From: Bromus sterilis
Taxonomy: Eukaryota; Streptophyta; Magnoliopsida; Poales; Poaceae
Direction of reading: 5' to 3'
DNA: 64,000 bases
Assembly: GCA_950022295.1 (NCBI GenBank)
Contig: OX465598.1
Location: 181,841,501-181,905,500, forward strand
The translations under genes were made by a program, and so were the position numbers. The notes beneath the pieces were generated by a model that saw only the letters and a list, made by a program, of their open reading frames with translations, was not told the DNA's origin and searched no databases. Positions 47,080-59,082 of the stretch are shown one piece after another. Position 1 is the first letter of the stretch; each line of letters starts with the position of its first letter.

Positions 47080-47508
47080 TCAATTGTAGCAGCTTATCCT
47101 TATGATCCCCCTGAAATCTATGTGAAAGCAGGGTGATATCATGCGCCTTCTCCAGGTTTGAAAACAAGCTCTTTCATTCCTGAAGGTCTTCCGATTTCTG
47201 ACAATCCAGATGCACCATGCAGCAATTAGAAGCACCTCCATGAAGAAACTGTGTCCAAAAGATGATCTAACATGCTGCAGACAGTGAATTAAAGTGTCAT
47301 TGCCCACCAAGTTGATTTTCAGATAAGTCCAAATCCTGTTATTGAAGTTGCAGGAGAAAAACAAATGTAGTCTGTCTTCAAAAGAATGAGAGGGGCAGAG
47401 TACACAGTTGTTGTCCTCCTGGATAGATCTCCAATGCCTTCTAACAAGAAGATCTTTAGTATTTAGCCTATCAAAAAGTAATATCCAACCAAAAACTTTG
47501 ATCTTCAT
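47080..47508 (-). pseudogene. LINE ORF2 fragment: zf-RVT domain
   Basis: 142 codons on the minus strand include FGWILLFDRLNTKDLLVRRHW and CVLCPSHSFEDRLHLFFSC, the Cys/His pattern of the zf-RVT domain found at the C-terminus of plant LINE reverse transcriptases. It lies downstream of the RT fragment but a broken stretch (47509-47842) separates the two. It would help bind template RNA. Not functional here. Confidence 0.88.
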
Positions 47509-47842
47509 GGTGCATTTGCTCGTCCAAATCCAAGTGGAAGGAAGGTCATCACGCTAGTGAGAGTGCATCAAGTTGTAGAAATTCTTAGCAGTGTAGCCAA
47601 GTTTGCTGGTCAGACCCAAGAATCCTGAGCAGTGCGGTCCCTTTGAAGTAAACCCAACCACCCCCTAAGGATGAAGTATTAGTAGCAGCTTGTTGAGATA
47701 GAGGCAGATAAAACAGAGTTGACTAATCACCAATGTTCAGAAAATCCTGTACAGAAGCTTTTTCATCCATGACAAAGGAGAACAGGTGTGGGAGTCTATC
47801 TCTGAGAGCTCTGGAGGAATCATTTAAAGTCCAACCATCAGA

Positions 47843-48448
47843 CTAGAATAGTACTGAATCACCGGAATTAACTTTGACAGTAACCACTGGCCTATACAAG
47901 TCAGATAGCCCCAAGATTTCTTTCCACCAGAAGGATCCACAAAGAACTATGGCATGGGGTACATTTCCATCATAGTATGAGCTCCAGATGAGGGAGACCC
48001 AAGGTATATCCTCCTTATTATAAAATTTGTGAAGTTGCTTCAATAACAAAGCTTTGTTCTGTAAAGCCAAGTTGATAATACCCAGTCCTCCTTTTCTCTT
48101 TGGCCTGCGGACCAAGTCCCATGCAACAAGATATTGCCTTGGAGCTTCAGAGTTAACCCTCCACAAGCATTGTCTCTTGATTCTTTTAAGTTGTTTAAGG
48201 ATGCCCTGGGGAATAGCCAAACTGCACAAATGGAATGTTGGCATGGATGATAAAACTGAATTTGCCAATTGGAGCCTGGCTTCCTGATTGAGCATAGCAG
48301 AACTAGCAGAGAGTCTTCCCTCAACCATGTCCACCAAAGGCATAAGGTCCTTGATTTTGGGCTTGGAGGTACCCATTCGTAGTCCCAGGTAAGTAAATGG
48401 CATCTGCCCAATGGAACAACCAAAAACCTCAGCCAAAAATGCAGTCAA
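47843..48448 (-). pseudogene. LINE ORF2 fragment: RT C-terminal part
   Basis: 201 codons start near the truncation point and contain the LINE block MPFTYLGLRMGTSKPK followed by VDMVEGRLSA and RRPKRKGGLGIINL, typical of the RT thumb and connection of plant L1-type elements. The catalytic palm (YADD-type motif) and endonuclease are missing through 5' truncation. The frame closes before the zf-RVT part. Confidence 0.9.
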
Positions 48449-48609
48449 CTCATCAGAGTCCCAGAGTAAAGGTGCGGAGAAAAGATTCTAATACCATCCA
48501 GTTTGCGACGTGGGCTGATAAGCCACACAAAATTGTTAGTAAAGTAGTTTTGCAAATACTAAACTCGACTTCGACAAAGCAGTTGGAAGGGGGTGTCCTA
48601 CAGGTAGTC

Positions 48610-48623
48610 GGCTCTGATACCAA
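48610..48623 (-). other. primer binding site of element A
   Basis: GGCTCTGATACCAA on the + strand is the reverse complement of TTGGTATCAGAGCC. The LTR follows after two bases at 48626. Confidence 0.92.
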
Positions 48624-48625
48624 CT

Positions 48626-51600
48626 TGTGACGCCCCGAAAATTGGACCGTGTACAGTAATCATACACGCAAGGTACACGATCGAGATCAGGGACTCACGG
48701 CATGATATCACAACACAACTCTAATAATAAAAATAATACAAGCTGTTAATACAAACCAGGGGCCACGAGGGCTCGAATACAACAGCTTGAGAGAACAAAG
48801 TTAGCGGAAGCAATAGTATCTGAGTACAGACACAAGGTACACATGATTTTCCTTAAGAAGGCTAGCACAAAAACACCAATGATCGAAAAGGCGAGGCCTC
48901 CTACCTAGGAACCTCCAAACTACTCCTGGTCGACAGGGAACTCGACGTTGTAGAAGGCATCGGGGATCTTCACGTTGCGGTGGTCGGCATTGGGGATCTC
49001 CTGCTCCTGGACTCCAAGGCTCCAACGTCGACTGCAGTGGCCGATTAGGAAAAACAAAAAGGGGGGAATAAATCAAGGGTGAGTATCTAGCATACCTGCG
49101 AGTCTTACGTTCGCTACTAAGCAATTATGCATTTGTATCAAATGGAAAGGGGAGGCTATATATAATGGACTGCAAAGTAGAAACCATAATAAGGATGAGA
49201 AGCTAGGCCTATCGAAGACTAGCATCTTCCGACGGTTCTTAAAGCATGAGAGGAGAATATCCAATAGTTCATATAATGCATAAAGTAACAATGCAGCAGA
49301 AGTTGCTGCAGCATTGTATAATAGTAAGTTGTATTAGATAACAATTATCAATGCCTCCGAGAATCCTTCCTCGACTTCCCTGCGAGGAAGAAAACCCAGA
49401 ACCAATCCATTTAGTAGTAGTAGTTTCTAGTTGTAGAGTCTGGCTTCAGCATAAAGCGTCCTGTTACCGTGGACACGGCTATCCGAATAGAGTATCATCC
49501 CTGCAGGGGCTGCACTACTGTTACGATACACGCTCGGATCTCCAGGGTAGCATACACCTCGTTAGGGAATGCCCCACCAAGGCTATCCAGTACGCCGAAG
49601 TCCATCCTTCAATCTCAACAGAGAGGCCATCCGCCGGTCTAAATCTTAAGCACAAAGGGACTTTGGACCCCTGCCCTTTGTACTCCTGCACGGTACGTGA
49701 CTGGCCGGTGAAGCAGACCCACCTGCCACTATCGGAGTAGGCGGTCCAAGCCCGACAATCAGCCCGAAGTAAAGCTGACATCTGAAGATCCATCGAACGA
49801 GGCTACAATGCAGAGGGACCATACCGTAGTCCCATGTGGAGGTAGTGCGTATAGGGCACGTCGACCCACTCAAGTCATCCACCTGACCCATTAAGCATTT
49901 TAATTATTATCTGTCGGAACAACCGTTATCGTTGCCCCTTATCTAGGTGAGTCACGGACAACGACAGCAGCCAAGTCCACCCCCATAACCAAAGCCGGTG
50001 GCCGCCTGACCAGACGTCCCACCAACTCATGCGGTTACCTACAAGGTGAACCGTCTCCTTACCTTGTCTCGCGTTTTCTCTTTGAAGAGCTCGACTTTCG
50101 TACAACAAGGTATCTCACGGCCAACGAGCAAGGACCAGGCCCACGATGGTATCCTCCTGTCCTGCCGTCCCGATACAATCCCTGCGCGGACACCATTGGG
50201 TCACCCGACTCCTTAACTTTAAGGACACCAGTTGATTCGAGTGCCTACCATAAAGTGAAACCAAGAGGAATCACCCTCGATGGTACACTTGAAGAGGTTC
50301 GACCGAGACATCAGCGGAATGAACTAAAAAAGGAATGTCCTCGTATCACCTCGGTGATGCTACGCTACAGAGCCGGCGACGAGAGTGAAATACGAGTCCA
50401 TCCACTCGTAAGTCAAACTTGAAGCGACTCAGAGAGTCTCGCCGTTGTAGGTTCCCTTGGGCATCTGCTCTGTACCGTACTTGTTGCAGTTATAATACTA
50501 ATAATAATAAGAACAGTCCCGCGTTCACTCCCGAGAGTGATCACGGCCTGCTATCTAATCCTAATTGACTAACAATGCGCAGGGCTAACTACTGAATAAT
50601 ACATAAGTAATAGTAGGAAGCATAGGATTAAAGGAAGGTACATCAAGGGGCGACAAAAATGGGCTATGCAATAGAATAGGATTGTAACGGAGCAGCAGCA
50701 GTAGCAATGCATAGTGCAAGAAATGTAAGTAAAAGATAGGTGCTATCTGGGGAAGGAAAATGGCTCTTCTTGCCTGGAAGCTCGACGGTAGGTGTACGGT
50801 CGTCGACGACGTAATCGATGAAGGGGGCACCGACAGTGGTCGCAGCGTCTATCGGATAATAAGGGGGGAGAAACAATAAATACATAGCAATAATAGCAAT
50901 GCAATGAAAGACATGGAAATACGTTGTACACGATGTATTAACGCAGTGTTAAGTATTTTTGGCGGAGCAGAAATTTATCCGGGGGTGACTCATCAGTACC
51001 GGTTGATTACCGGACAGATGATCCGAAGGGGAAGGTTCCATGTATGCAGTGTTAGAGACATTTGGCGGACATGTGGATAGTGTATCCGTGCTTGTTGATC
51101 CATTCTAAGAAACTTTCATATACAGAACATTTTCATCCGGAAATTTCCACCGACTCTGGTCGTCTGACATAAAGATGAACCGGAGGAGAAATGTTCCACA
51201 TTCGGTAGGTTAGAGGGGTGCTGTGGGTATGCGGGTATCGTATTCAGATTTGTTGTATTTTTCTAAGCAACTTTGATGTATAAAGTTCTCCATCTGGCAT
51301 ACGGATTATTTTATATGATTTTTGAAAGTTTAATTAATTTGTGGAATTTCTATTATTATTTAAAATGCAACATTATCCAAAATCTTATCCAGAATAGTAA
51401 CCTGACAAGGGGGACCCACATGTAATAGACATACTCTAATAAACATGGATTAATCTAATTAAATAGGGGTTTACCAGAGGTGGGTCCGACATATCATAGC
51501 AAATTTTGGATTCCTCCGATTTTTCACTAAGTCTGGGATTTTTGGCGAGAATTATATTAGCCGCCTTCGGGGGCCCACGGTTGGGGGATCCACTCATCCG

Positions 51601-53464
51601 CCGAGTTAGTGCCCTATATCCAAGTGGAGCTATTCTCTGTGATCTCGAATCTGGTACGGAAGGAATTTTTACTAGAGTTCATTTACTCGACCAAGACTTC
51701 ACGGGAAAAAGGGCATTTAATGCAATTTCAGAAACTTGTTAAATTTTACTAACTTTGCTTGATGATTGCTATTTATTCATAGCTCTAATGGAGAAGAATC
51801 CTACATGTGTTTTGCACCATATTAATGGTACTCACATGCCATGCCCTCTTTGATGCACGACAATATCAGCAGCATGTCCATTTCTTTCTCTAACTTAGCA
51901 ATGGGGACACAATTTTTTTTTCTGTTAACAGAAGTCGGCATTTAGTGATTTTCATAGGATTTAATCTATGCATCGAATGGAGTTGGTCCAATGGAACAAA
52001 ATCATCTCTGGTATGTCTAATTTCTTGATCTACGACTTTTACTTAGGTTGAGGTCTGTTTGCTATTGTTTTGCTTGTTGTAAAGTGGGGTAGAAACAACA
52101 GTTTTCAGAGTAGTAGCAGCAGTTTTCAGATTCAGTAAGCGGCAGCAGCTAACAGCTTCAGCAATAGCGGGCAGCAGCAGCCGCGCATCTTGGCAAGGGG
52201 TGGCGCCAGGGCAGCCAAGAACCAGACGACGACCACAGCTGCACACACACCATACGCACACAACACACGACGTGCACACACACACAATACACAACACGTA
52301 CGCACACACTACACACACATCTCACGCCATGGGAGCAGGCGGCGCATCAGGGGAAGCAGCCATACGACGACGGATCGAGACCGGCTAAGGGGGATTCGGA
52401 GGAGAAGCTCCCTTAGAGTCCATTTTCGTGCTGAGGGAGAGTCGGGTGGACCGTAACGACGACTATGACGACGGCGGCCGAAGGCGAGTTCGGACGTGAT
52501 GACATCATAACTAGAGCTCGAAATCGAGCACGAATCGGGAAGGGGAAGTGGGCGACGCTTACGTAGGAGCTCAAGAAAGGCTCGTCGGAGGATTAGGCGC
52601 GCAGGGACGAGCAGATCGAGCCGGGGAAGCTCCGACGACCCGAGGAGCAAGAAGGTAGCCCCAGGCTGTGGCGTACTTGGCGGCGTGATTCACAGCGATG
52701 TGGTGCGTCCGGGCGACGACCGAGTGCACATGGCGGAGGAGATGACCGCGGGGAGCCTGTTGGACAGGTCCTCCAGGCGGGAGGGCGCCAGTGGCTGCGC
52801 GGGCTCACGGCGGCGACTGCGGATTTGGTGCTCAATCAGAGGAGAGGGAGGCGCGAGGAGGGGGAATTCTTCGATTTAGTGTTTCCAGAGGGGGGTCTCA
52901 GAGTCTTTTCCTCGCCGGCGACCACCCGATGGTCGCCACGGCATTGAATATTGTAAATTGGGTAAATGATCTCAATATTCATATTATATATTTAGTGCCC
53001 GCGTAGAAAAAGTTTGGAGCTGGAGTAAATCCATCTGAATATTATATTAAATTAATATAATTTATTATGGGTCCTTTAGCTATTGTCTAGAGTTATTCAA
53101 ATTATTTAACACTTTATTGATTTCCCATTTATATATTATCATGACTTACCGATTATTACACATTATATAAAATTGTTTGAACAAATAAAATTGGATTAAG
53201 TTTTATTTCTACTTTGATTATTGAAATTCCAAGGGAAATATAATAGTTCCAAAATATTTATTAAAATGCTATAAGTGCTTATGGGTTATTTACAAATTCA
53301 AGAACCTTTGTGTTTAACGAGTTTTGAAAAGTTTTATCTTGACTTGCCTTTTTAAAATGCATTGGAGGGGAATTATTGCCTGATGAAAATTTTAATGAGG
53401 ATGGTTATGAGGACAAGACAATCTAGTTAGCTTAATGACAGTGACAAGATCTAGGGGTGCTACA
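48626..53464 (-). repeat. right (5') LTR of element A
   Basis: It starts TGTGACGCCCCG and ends AGGGGTGCTACA. It aligns with the left LTR. Near 52945 it lacks a stretch of about 200 bases that the left LTR has at about 45345-45550. No gene is supported. Confidence 0.9.
52240..52325. repeat. CA-rich low-complexity tract (right A LTR)
   Basis: Diverged counterpart of the tract at 44625-44705, so the tract predates insertion of A. Confidence 0.8.
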
Positions 53465-53469
53465 CTCGC

Positions 53470-53783
53470 CACGTCTCAAAGTGGGTCTCTGTCCAACTCA
53501 TTGACCCCATCAGTGAGTCCATACTATCGGGTAGCATCTCCATGACCATGACTTGTGAAACATAGTCATCAAGCAAATCATATACTAGTCAAGGATATGT
53601 GTCCGCATAACCTTATAAACTAGGGACCACTAGACCAATCATCATACAATATATAGTCTCACAAACAAGTCACATACTTATTGATACATATCAGTGATGA
53701 TGTTCAAGGAAAATACAAATTACTCATGAATATATAAGGAGACAACATCATAACATGATTGCCTCTAGGGCATATCTCCAACA
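53470..53783 (-). repeat. right LTR of H, inner fragment after element A
   Basis: 314 bases continue the Copia LTR from 41149 and end TATCTCCAACA, which in minus orientation is the LTR start TGTTGGAGATA. The AAGGG target duplication follows at 53784. The counterpart in the left LTR is about 22212-22528. Confidence 0.92.
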
Positions 53784-54000
53784 AAGGGATTGGGCCGCTT
53801 GCTACACCTTAGCACAATTTACTTTACTTGCTTTTATTTCCGTGTTTCTTATACCAGAAAACCCATGAAAATGTACCTTTCAGTGCTTGAAGTTATTCCT
53901 TTCTCAAAATCACTTGTCAGTACCTTCTGCTCCTCGTTCGGTTCGACACTCTTACTTATTGAAAAGGCTGCGATAAATCCCCTACACTTTTGGGTTATCA
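53784..54000 (+). repeat. 5' LTR of F, downstream fragment
   Basis: The F LTR resumes with AAGGGATTGGGCCGC after the Copia element and ends GGGTTATCA, 11 bases before the PBS. TG...CA termini are consistent with the 3' LTR start TGATACGTCC at 61242. Confidence 0.82.
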
Positions 54001-54011
54001 AGACCATTTTC

Positions 54012-54029
54012 TGGTGCCGTTGTCAGGGA
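54012..54029 (+). other. primer binding site of F (tRNA-Asp type, decayed)
   Basis: TGGTGCCGTTGTCAGGGA differs from the usual Athila-group site TGGCGCCGTTGCCGGGGA at three positions, all C-to-T or G-to-A changes at CpG sites. It sets the + orientation. Confidence 0.85.
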
Positions 54030-54116
54030 GTGTAGCGCTATTGTTAAGTGAAATTGGTAAGGAAACCTTTACACTGCTCGTGCTGTTTTTATTTTTCTAT
54101 TGCTACTTTTTTCCCT

Positions 54117-54998
54117 ATGGACAACTCTGATCTTGGTTCTTTGCCTGTGGGGAATCACCTCACCGCTACTGTGGTGGAGAAAGCTTCCCCACCTACTGAA
54201 ATTGTGCCTTTCAAAATACCAAATGGTATTGTTGATTATTTCTTGGCTAGTTGATATGCAGGAGATAGACATCCAGGCGAACACTTGCTATATCTTTCAC
54301 AACTATGCTTCTTATTTAAGCATGCAGGTATACTGATGGACTTTGTTATGAGAAAAATATTCTCTCTATCTTTGAAAGATAAGGCTTCGGATTGCTATAG
54401 GCTTCTTGATAACTCTCATGTACTAAATTGGCAAGAACTTATGCCTCTCTTTTATGAAAAGTTTTATCCTCTTCATGAAATACATCAAGATAGGAACTAT
54501 ATTTATAAATTTTGGTTTCGTGACGGATAAAGCATCGCCCAAGCTTGGGGGAGATTGAAGTCCCTGAGGCTCAAATGCCATAATCATGAGCTCCCCAAGG
54601 AAACTACTCTTACAAACTTTTATGCAAGACTTTCTCATCAGGATAGAGAGATACTCGATGCCTCCTATAGTGGGGTATTCCAAACCAGAAGCATTGAAGA
54701 AAGGTGGGATCTTATTGAAAGGATCCAGAAGAACACTGAAGATTGGGAGATTGATAAAGGTATTGAACCCGTTATGAATTATGAGCATGATTACATCGAG
54801 AGTTATGTGAAAACTGATTACTTCATTATCTTTTGTGCTAAGGTTGGTCTTGATTCCAAGCTTCTAATTGATTTTTGCAAAGACTTTGCCTCTCATATTG
54901 ATTCCTCTAAAAATAAGGAGGATCAGCATCATAAGCCCTTTAAGAAATTATCTGTTGATATTCATGTTGCTGGCCCTATTTTGTGTGTTGTTGTATAG
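54117..54998 (+). pseudogene. F gag (broken)
   Basis: The frame opens with MDNSDLGSLPVGNHL and shifts near 54250 into a frame containing HLLYLSQLCFLFKHAG, NWQELMPLFYEKFYPLHEIH and AQAWGRLKSL, the retrotransposon gag pattern of Athila-like elements. A single in-frame TAA at 54528-54530 interrupts it, after which the same frame runs to 54998 with FYARLSHQDREILDASY and RWDLIERIQKNTEDWEIDK. It would form the particle shell. At least one frameshift and one stop rule out a product. Confidence 0.85.
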
Positions 54999-55472
54999 GA
55001 AAATCCCCCTTTTCCCGCAAGGATGAGGGAGCATTGTTTTGTGACATGTATATTAAGTAAAGTGAGAGAAAGACTGATAAGCATGAGGACCTGATTAAGG
55101 TCGATCCTCAAGTTGCATTGGTTAAAGATCTTCTCACTAGTGATACTGGAGATTCCATTATAAATTTTTGTGTTGTTTCTACTAACCTTGTCATGGCCAA
55201 GAATAAAGGCCCAATTTTAGGTACTCCACTGGTATCTGTTAAAATAGGATATCATATTATGGGCTATGCGATTTGACATCGAGTGTTAGTGTTATTCCTT
55301 ATTCACTCTATCAAAGGCCATGAGTGATATTTCACCTTGTGAACTTGAAGAGATTGATGTTACAATCCATCTTGCAAACAGAGAAACTATCTCTCCTGTT
55401 GGAATTGTGAGAGATGTTTAAGTCTTATGTGGAAAGGTAAAATATCCTACCGACTTTCTAGTACTTGGTTCA
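54999..55472 (+). pseudogene. F gag-pol junction and protease remnant
   Basis: No long frame is open, but pieces are readable: GTPLVSVKIGYHI at about 55226-55265 and, from 55270 in another frame, DLTSSVSVIPYSLY, which corresponds to the retropepsin-like region of Athila elements with the Gly-Ala of the active site changed. Several stops and shifts lie between the pieces. Confidence 0.6.
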
Positions 55473-58400
55473 GTGCAAGATAGTTTTGTTCCTATTATAT
55501 TCTGTAGATCTGTTCTCAAGACTTATGGAGCTATTATATATTGCAAGTATGGAAAAGTATATTTTGAATTCAATGGTGAGCCATATGAATTTAACTTTTC
55601 TAAAATTTCCAAACAAACTCGTGGTACTGATTTGCCTAGTAATGATAAAATTATTGAAGATATTGCCTCTATTGCTATACCTCCTAACGATCCTTTGCAG
55701 CAATACATGGAGGACCACGAGAATGATATTCATATGCAGGAAAGAAATGAACTAGATGATGTCTTCTTGATACAACCTGCTATCCTGAAGCACAAACTTC
55801 CGGTTGAACCATTAGGTATCCTATCACAACCAAAGGAAGACCCGGTGTTCGATCAAAAACCTCTTCCTGATATGCTCATGTATGCTTATTTAGATGAAAG
55901 GAAAGTATATCCTGTTAGTATCAATGCTAAACTTTCAGGATATGAAGAAGAGCGATTATTGGAAACCCTTCGTAAACACCGAGGACTATTGGATGTACCC
56001 TTGATGATCTCAAGGGGATTAGTCCATCAATTTGTCAACATACTATTAATATTGAGCATGATGCTAAACCCGTTGTTGATCCTCAAGCTTCTAGCCGTAG
56101 GTATTATCTATCCTATAGCTGATAGTAGGTGGGTAAGTCCAGTACATTGTGTTCCTTAGAAAGGTGGTTCGACTGTTGTTCCTAATGATAAGAATGAACT
56201 ACTACCTCAAAGAATTATTATTGGATATAGAATGTGTATTGATTACAGGAAGTTGAACAAGGCGACCAGGAAGGATCGCTACTCGTTGTTGTTCATCGAC
56301 AAAATGCTTGAAAGGTTATCCAAAAACACACACTTTTTCTATCTTGATGGTTATTCTGGCTTCTCTCAAATTCATGTTAACACTGCTAATCAAGAGAAGG
56401 CCACTTCTACTTGTCCTTTTGGTACTTATGCTTATAGACGTATGCGTTTTGGTTTATGCAATGCCCCTACTACTTTTCAAAGGTGTATGTCTGCTATCTT
56501 TCATGGTTTTTGTGAGGAAATTGTTGAGGTATTCATGGACGATTTCTTCGTCTATGGAACCTCTTTTGACCATTGTCTCCACAACCTTAATAAAGTTTTG
56601 CAGAGATGTGAGGAGACAAAATTGTTGCTCAACTGGGAGAAGTGCCACTTCATGGTCAATGAGGGAATTGTTCTTGGCCACAAGATTTCTGAAAGGGTAA
56701 TCGAGGTGGATAGGGCAATGATTGAAGAAATCGAGAGGATGCCCTATCCAAGGGACATCAAATGTATTCGTAGTTTCCTCGATCATGCTGGTTTCAATAG
56801 AAGATTTATTAAAGACTTTTCTAAGACTTCGAGACCCCTCAGTAATCTTCTTCAGAAGGATATTCCTTTTGTGTTGGATGAATATTGTAAGGAAGCCTTG
56901 GAAGTTCTTAAGAAAGCTTTGATAACCGCTACTATAGTCCAACCACCTCATTGGAATTTACCTTTCGAGATCATGTGTGATGCTAGTGACTTTGTTGTTG
57001 GAGTTGTGCTAGGACAAAGGGTTGATAAGAAATTGAATGTATACATTATGCTAGCAAAACTCTTCATATTGCTCAAAAGAATTATGCTACTACTGAGAAA
57101 GAGTTTTTAGAAGTAGTGTTTTCTTGTGATAAGTTTAGACCTTATATTGTTGATTCCAAAGTCATTATTCATACTGAGCATGTTGCTATTAAGTATCTTA
57201 TGGATAAGAATGATTCCAAACCAAGGCTCATCATTCTTCTTCTTCAAGAGTTTGATTTGCAGATTGTTGGCAGGAAAGGAGCGGACAATCCTGTAGCAGA
57301 CAACCTATCCAGGACAGAGAACATACCACATGATCCTATTCCGGTTAATGATAGATTTTCTAATGAGAAGTTAGTTGTTTTGAGAATACAATTTGTTACT
57401 GATCCTTGGTTGCAGATTGTGCTAACTTTGTTGTTACCAAGTTTTTACCTCCAAATTTAAAATTTCAGCAAAGGAAGAAATTATTCCACGATTTGAGGTA
57501 TTACTTTTGGGATGACCCACATCTCTTCAGAGAATGTGTGGATGGAATCGTAAGGAGATGCATACCAGAGCATGAGCTGGAGGATATCTTGAGGGAATGT
57601 CACGATAGTCCCTATGGAGGGCATCATGCCGGTGAGAGGACCACACACAAGGTTCTCTAATCAGGTTTTTGTTGGCCTATTCTCTTTAAAGATGCTACAA
57701 AGTATGTTTTATCTTGTGATAAGTGTCAGAGAGTTGGTAATATTAGTAGGAGAAATGAGATGCCTATGAATTACTCTCTAGTTATTGAGCCTTTTGATTG
57801 CTGGGGTTTTGATTTTATGGGTCCTTTTCCTCCTTCGCACAAGTACACTAACATTTTAGTAGTTGTTAATTATGTAACCAAGTGGGTTGAGGCAATCCCC
57901 ACTGAGAGTGTTGATCACAAGGCATCTTTGAAAATGCTTAAAGATGTGATCTTTCCTAGGTTTGGTGTACCAAGGTACCTCATGACCGACGAAGGATAGC
58001 ATTTTACACATGGTGCTTTTAGAAAAGCATTAGCAAAGTATGATGTCGACCATAGGATTGCTTCACCTTACCACCCTCAAATGAGTGGGAAAGTTGAGCT
58101 CACAATTAGGGAGATCAAGTTGATCTTACAGAAGACAGTGAACAGTTCTAGGAAGGACTGGTCCAAAAAGTTAGGAGATGCTTTGTGGGCGTATAGAACT
58201 GCTTAAAAAAACCCATGGGCATGTCTCCCTATAAGATGGTCTATGGCAAGGCTTGCCATTTACCTTTAGAATTAAAACACAAAGCTTTCTGGGCTGTTAC
58301 AGAGCTTAATGATGACCCTAAACTTGCTAGTGAAAAGTGTCCCATGAACTTGACTTCTCTAGATGAGTGGAGAAGCGAAGCTTAACAGAGGACAATAATG

Positions 58401-58715
58401 TTGAAAGCAAATTTAAAGAAGTGGCATGACAAGAGAATTTTGAAATGTGAATTTAATGTTGGTGAGAATGTTTTGTTGTTTAGATCTCGTTTCAGGTTTT
58501 CTCTAGGTAAATTACTTTCCAGATGGGAAGCACCTCTCCACATCGAAGAAGTCTACCGCTCCGGTGCAATCAAGATGAACAAATTTGAAGGCACCAAACC
58601 TCAAGTTGTGAATGGACAAAGACTCAAGCATTACATGGAGGGAGACCCTATCAATGTTGATTCGGATATGATACGAACAACCACTCACGAAGAACATATT
58701 GCAACACTGATCTAG
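55473..58715 (+). pseudogene. F pol: RT, RNase H and integrase (broken)
   Basis: Segments in order: linker and RT fingers (55473-56159, with NAKLSGYEEERLLETLRKHR), RT core (56232-57110, MCIDYRKLNKATRKDRY and EVFMDDFFVYG), RNase H end (57116-57460, HTEHVAIKYLMDKND and GADNPVADNLSR), the integrase zinc domain (57406-57660, CHDSPYGGHHAG, then CDKCQRVG near 57719), the integrase core (57760-58200, FDFMGPFPP and RYLMTDEG, with a later SGKVELTIREIK supplying the Glu) and the C-terminal tail (58398-58715). Frameshifts near 56160 and 57110-57460, and in-frame stops at 57658, 57997 and 58204 among others, break it. It would have copied and inserted the element. Confidence 0.9.
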
Positions 58716-59082
58716 ACACCAGGAGAAGCAGAATAAGAATACGTATGTGATACGATAAGAAAATTTCGCGAACATCCATAAAAGTTTTGTATTATGTGTT
58801 TCTTGCAAAATTAGGAAAATTCCAAGTCGAAGTGGAGCCGGAGAGGAGCTCCCGGAGATCCAGGCAACCTGGTGGCGCGGCCTTCCTCCTGGTCACGCCA
58901 GGTGGCCGCTTGGGCCACCAGGAGCCCGTCTCCGACTGCCCTTTGGTCCCCTAGTTTCCTTTTGGTGCAGAAATTTTTGCTATATATTTACCCAGATCGT
59001 CCTGGCTCTATATCTCGCGATTCCTTGTGTTTTCTTTTCGATCTGTTGTTGCTAGGAAAACTTTCAGCAAAACCTAGGTGCC
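58716..59082 (+). mobile_element. F spacer between pol and the third frame
   Basis: Non-coding. A GC-rich block at about 58840-58950 (GGTGGCCGCTTGGG) resembles blocks in the F 3' LTR (about 61480-61580) and in the G LTR (about 63010-63130). Confidence 0.55.

Larger units (their letters stand above)
46924..48453 (-). mobile_element. 5'-truncated LINE (non-LTR retrotransposon)
   Basis: The 1.53-kb insertion encodes the C-terminal part of a LINE ORF2 on the minus strand. Only the RT thumb region and the zf-RVT domain remain, so it is strongly 5' truncated, which is common for LINEs. Its 3' end at the left has no clear poly(A) (poly(T) on the + strand); it begins TATTTGAGTTTTAAAAC. Confidence 0.9.
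46047..48625 (-). mobile_element. internal region of element A
   Basis: It contains the polypurine tract GTAGTGGGGGAGATT (46047-46061, minus strand), a palindrome at 46066-46084 (AATTCTCGTCCCGAGAATT), about 800 bases of non-coding core up to 46889, the LINE with its target duplications (46890-48487), and the PBS end. The non-LINE parts align with the interior of C, which has the same site without the LINE at about 12283-12316. Confidence 0.85.
41150..53464 (-). mobile_element. element A: non-coding LARD-like LTR element with a nested LINE
   Basis: LTRs of 4.90 kb (41150-46046) and 4.84 kb (48626-53464) flank a 2.58-kb interior, of which 1.56 kb is a LINE and its duplicated target. TSD is CTCGC. 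A polypurine tract at 46047-46061 and a tRNA-iMet PBS at 48610-48623 set the minus orientation. No gag or pol of its own is present. The LTR termini, PBS and interior align with element C. Relative to C, the interior lacks a stretch matching about C 10273-11463 and another of a few hundred bases before C 12080. The structure is LARD-like and non-autonomous. Confidence 0.9.
21209..53783 (-). mobile_element. element H: Ty1/Copia retrotransposon, minus strand, hosting D2 and A
   Basis: LTRs at 21209-22528 and 40126-41149 plus 53470-53783 bracket Copia pol fragments read on the minus strand. The gene order is zinc knuckle, protease, integrase, RT, RNase H, which is the Copia order. The target duplication is AAGGG. 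The minus-strand LTR starts TGTTGGAGATATGCCC and ends GTTCCCCAACA, like abundant Triticeae Copia families. The expected leader, PBS and N-terminal gag are missing; a copy of F LTR lies there instead. D2 (24149-38209) interrupts pol, and A (41150-53464) interrupts the 5' LTR. Confidence 0.9.

Noticed and set aside
53784..54150. A host gene promoter or first exon after the Copia element
   Set aside because: The sequence continues the F LTR and leads into a primer binding site and gag, so it is retrotransposon sequence.
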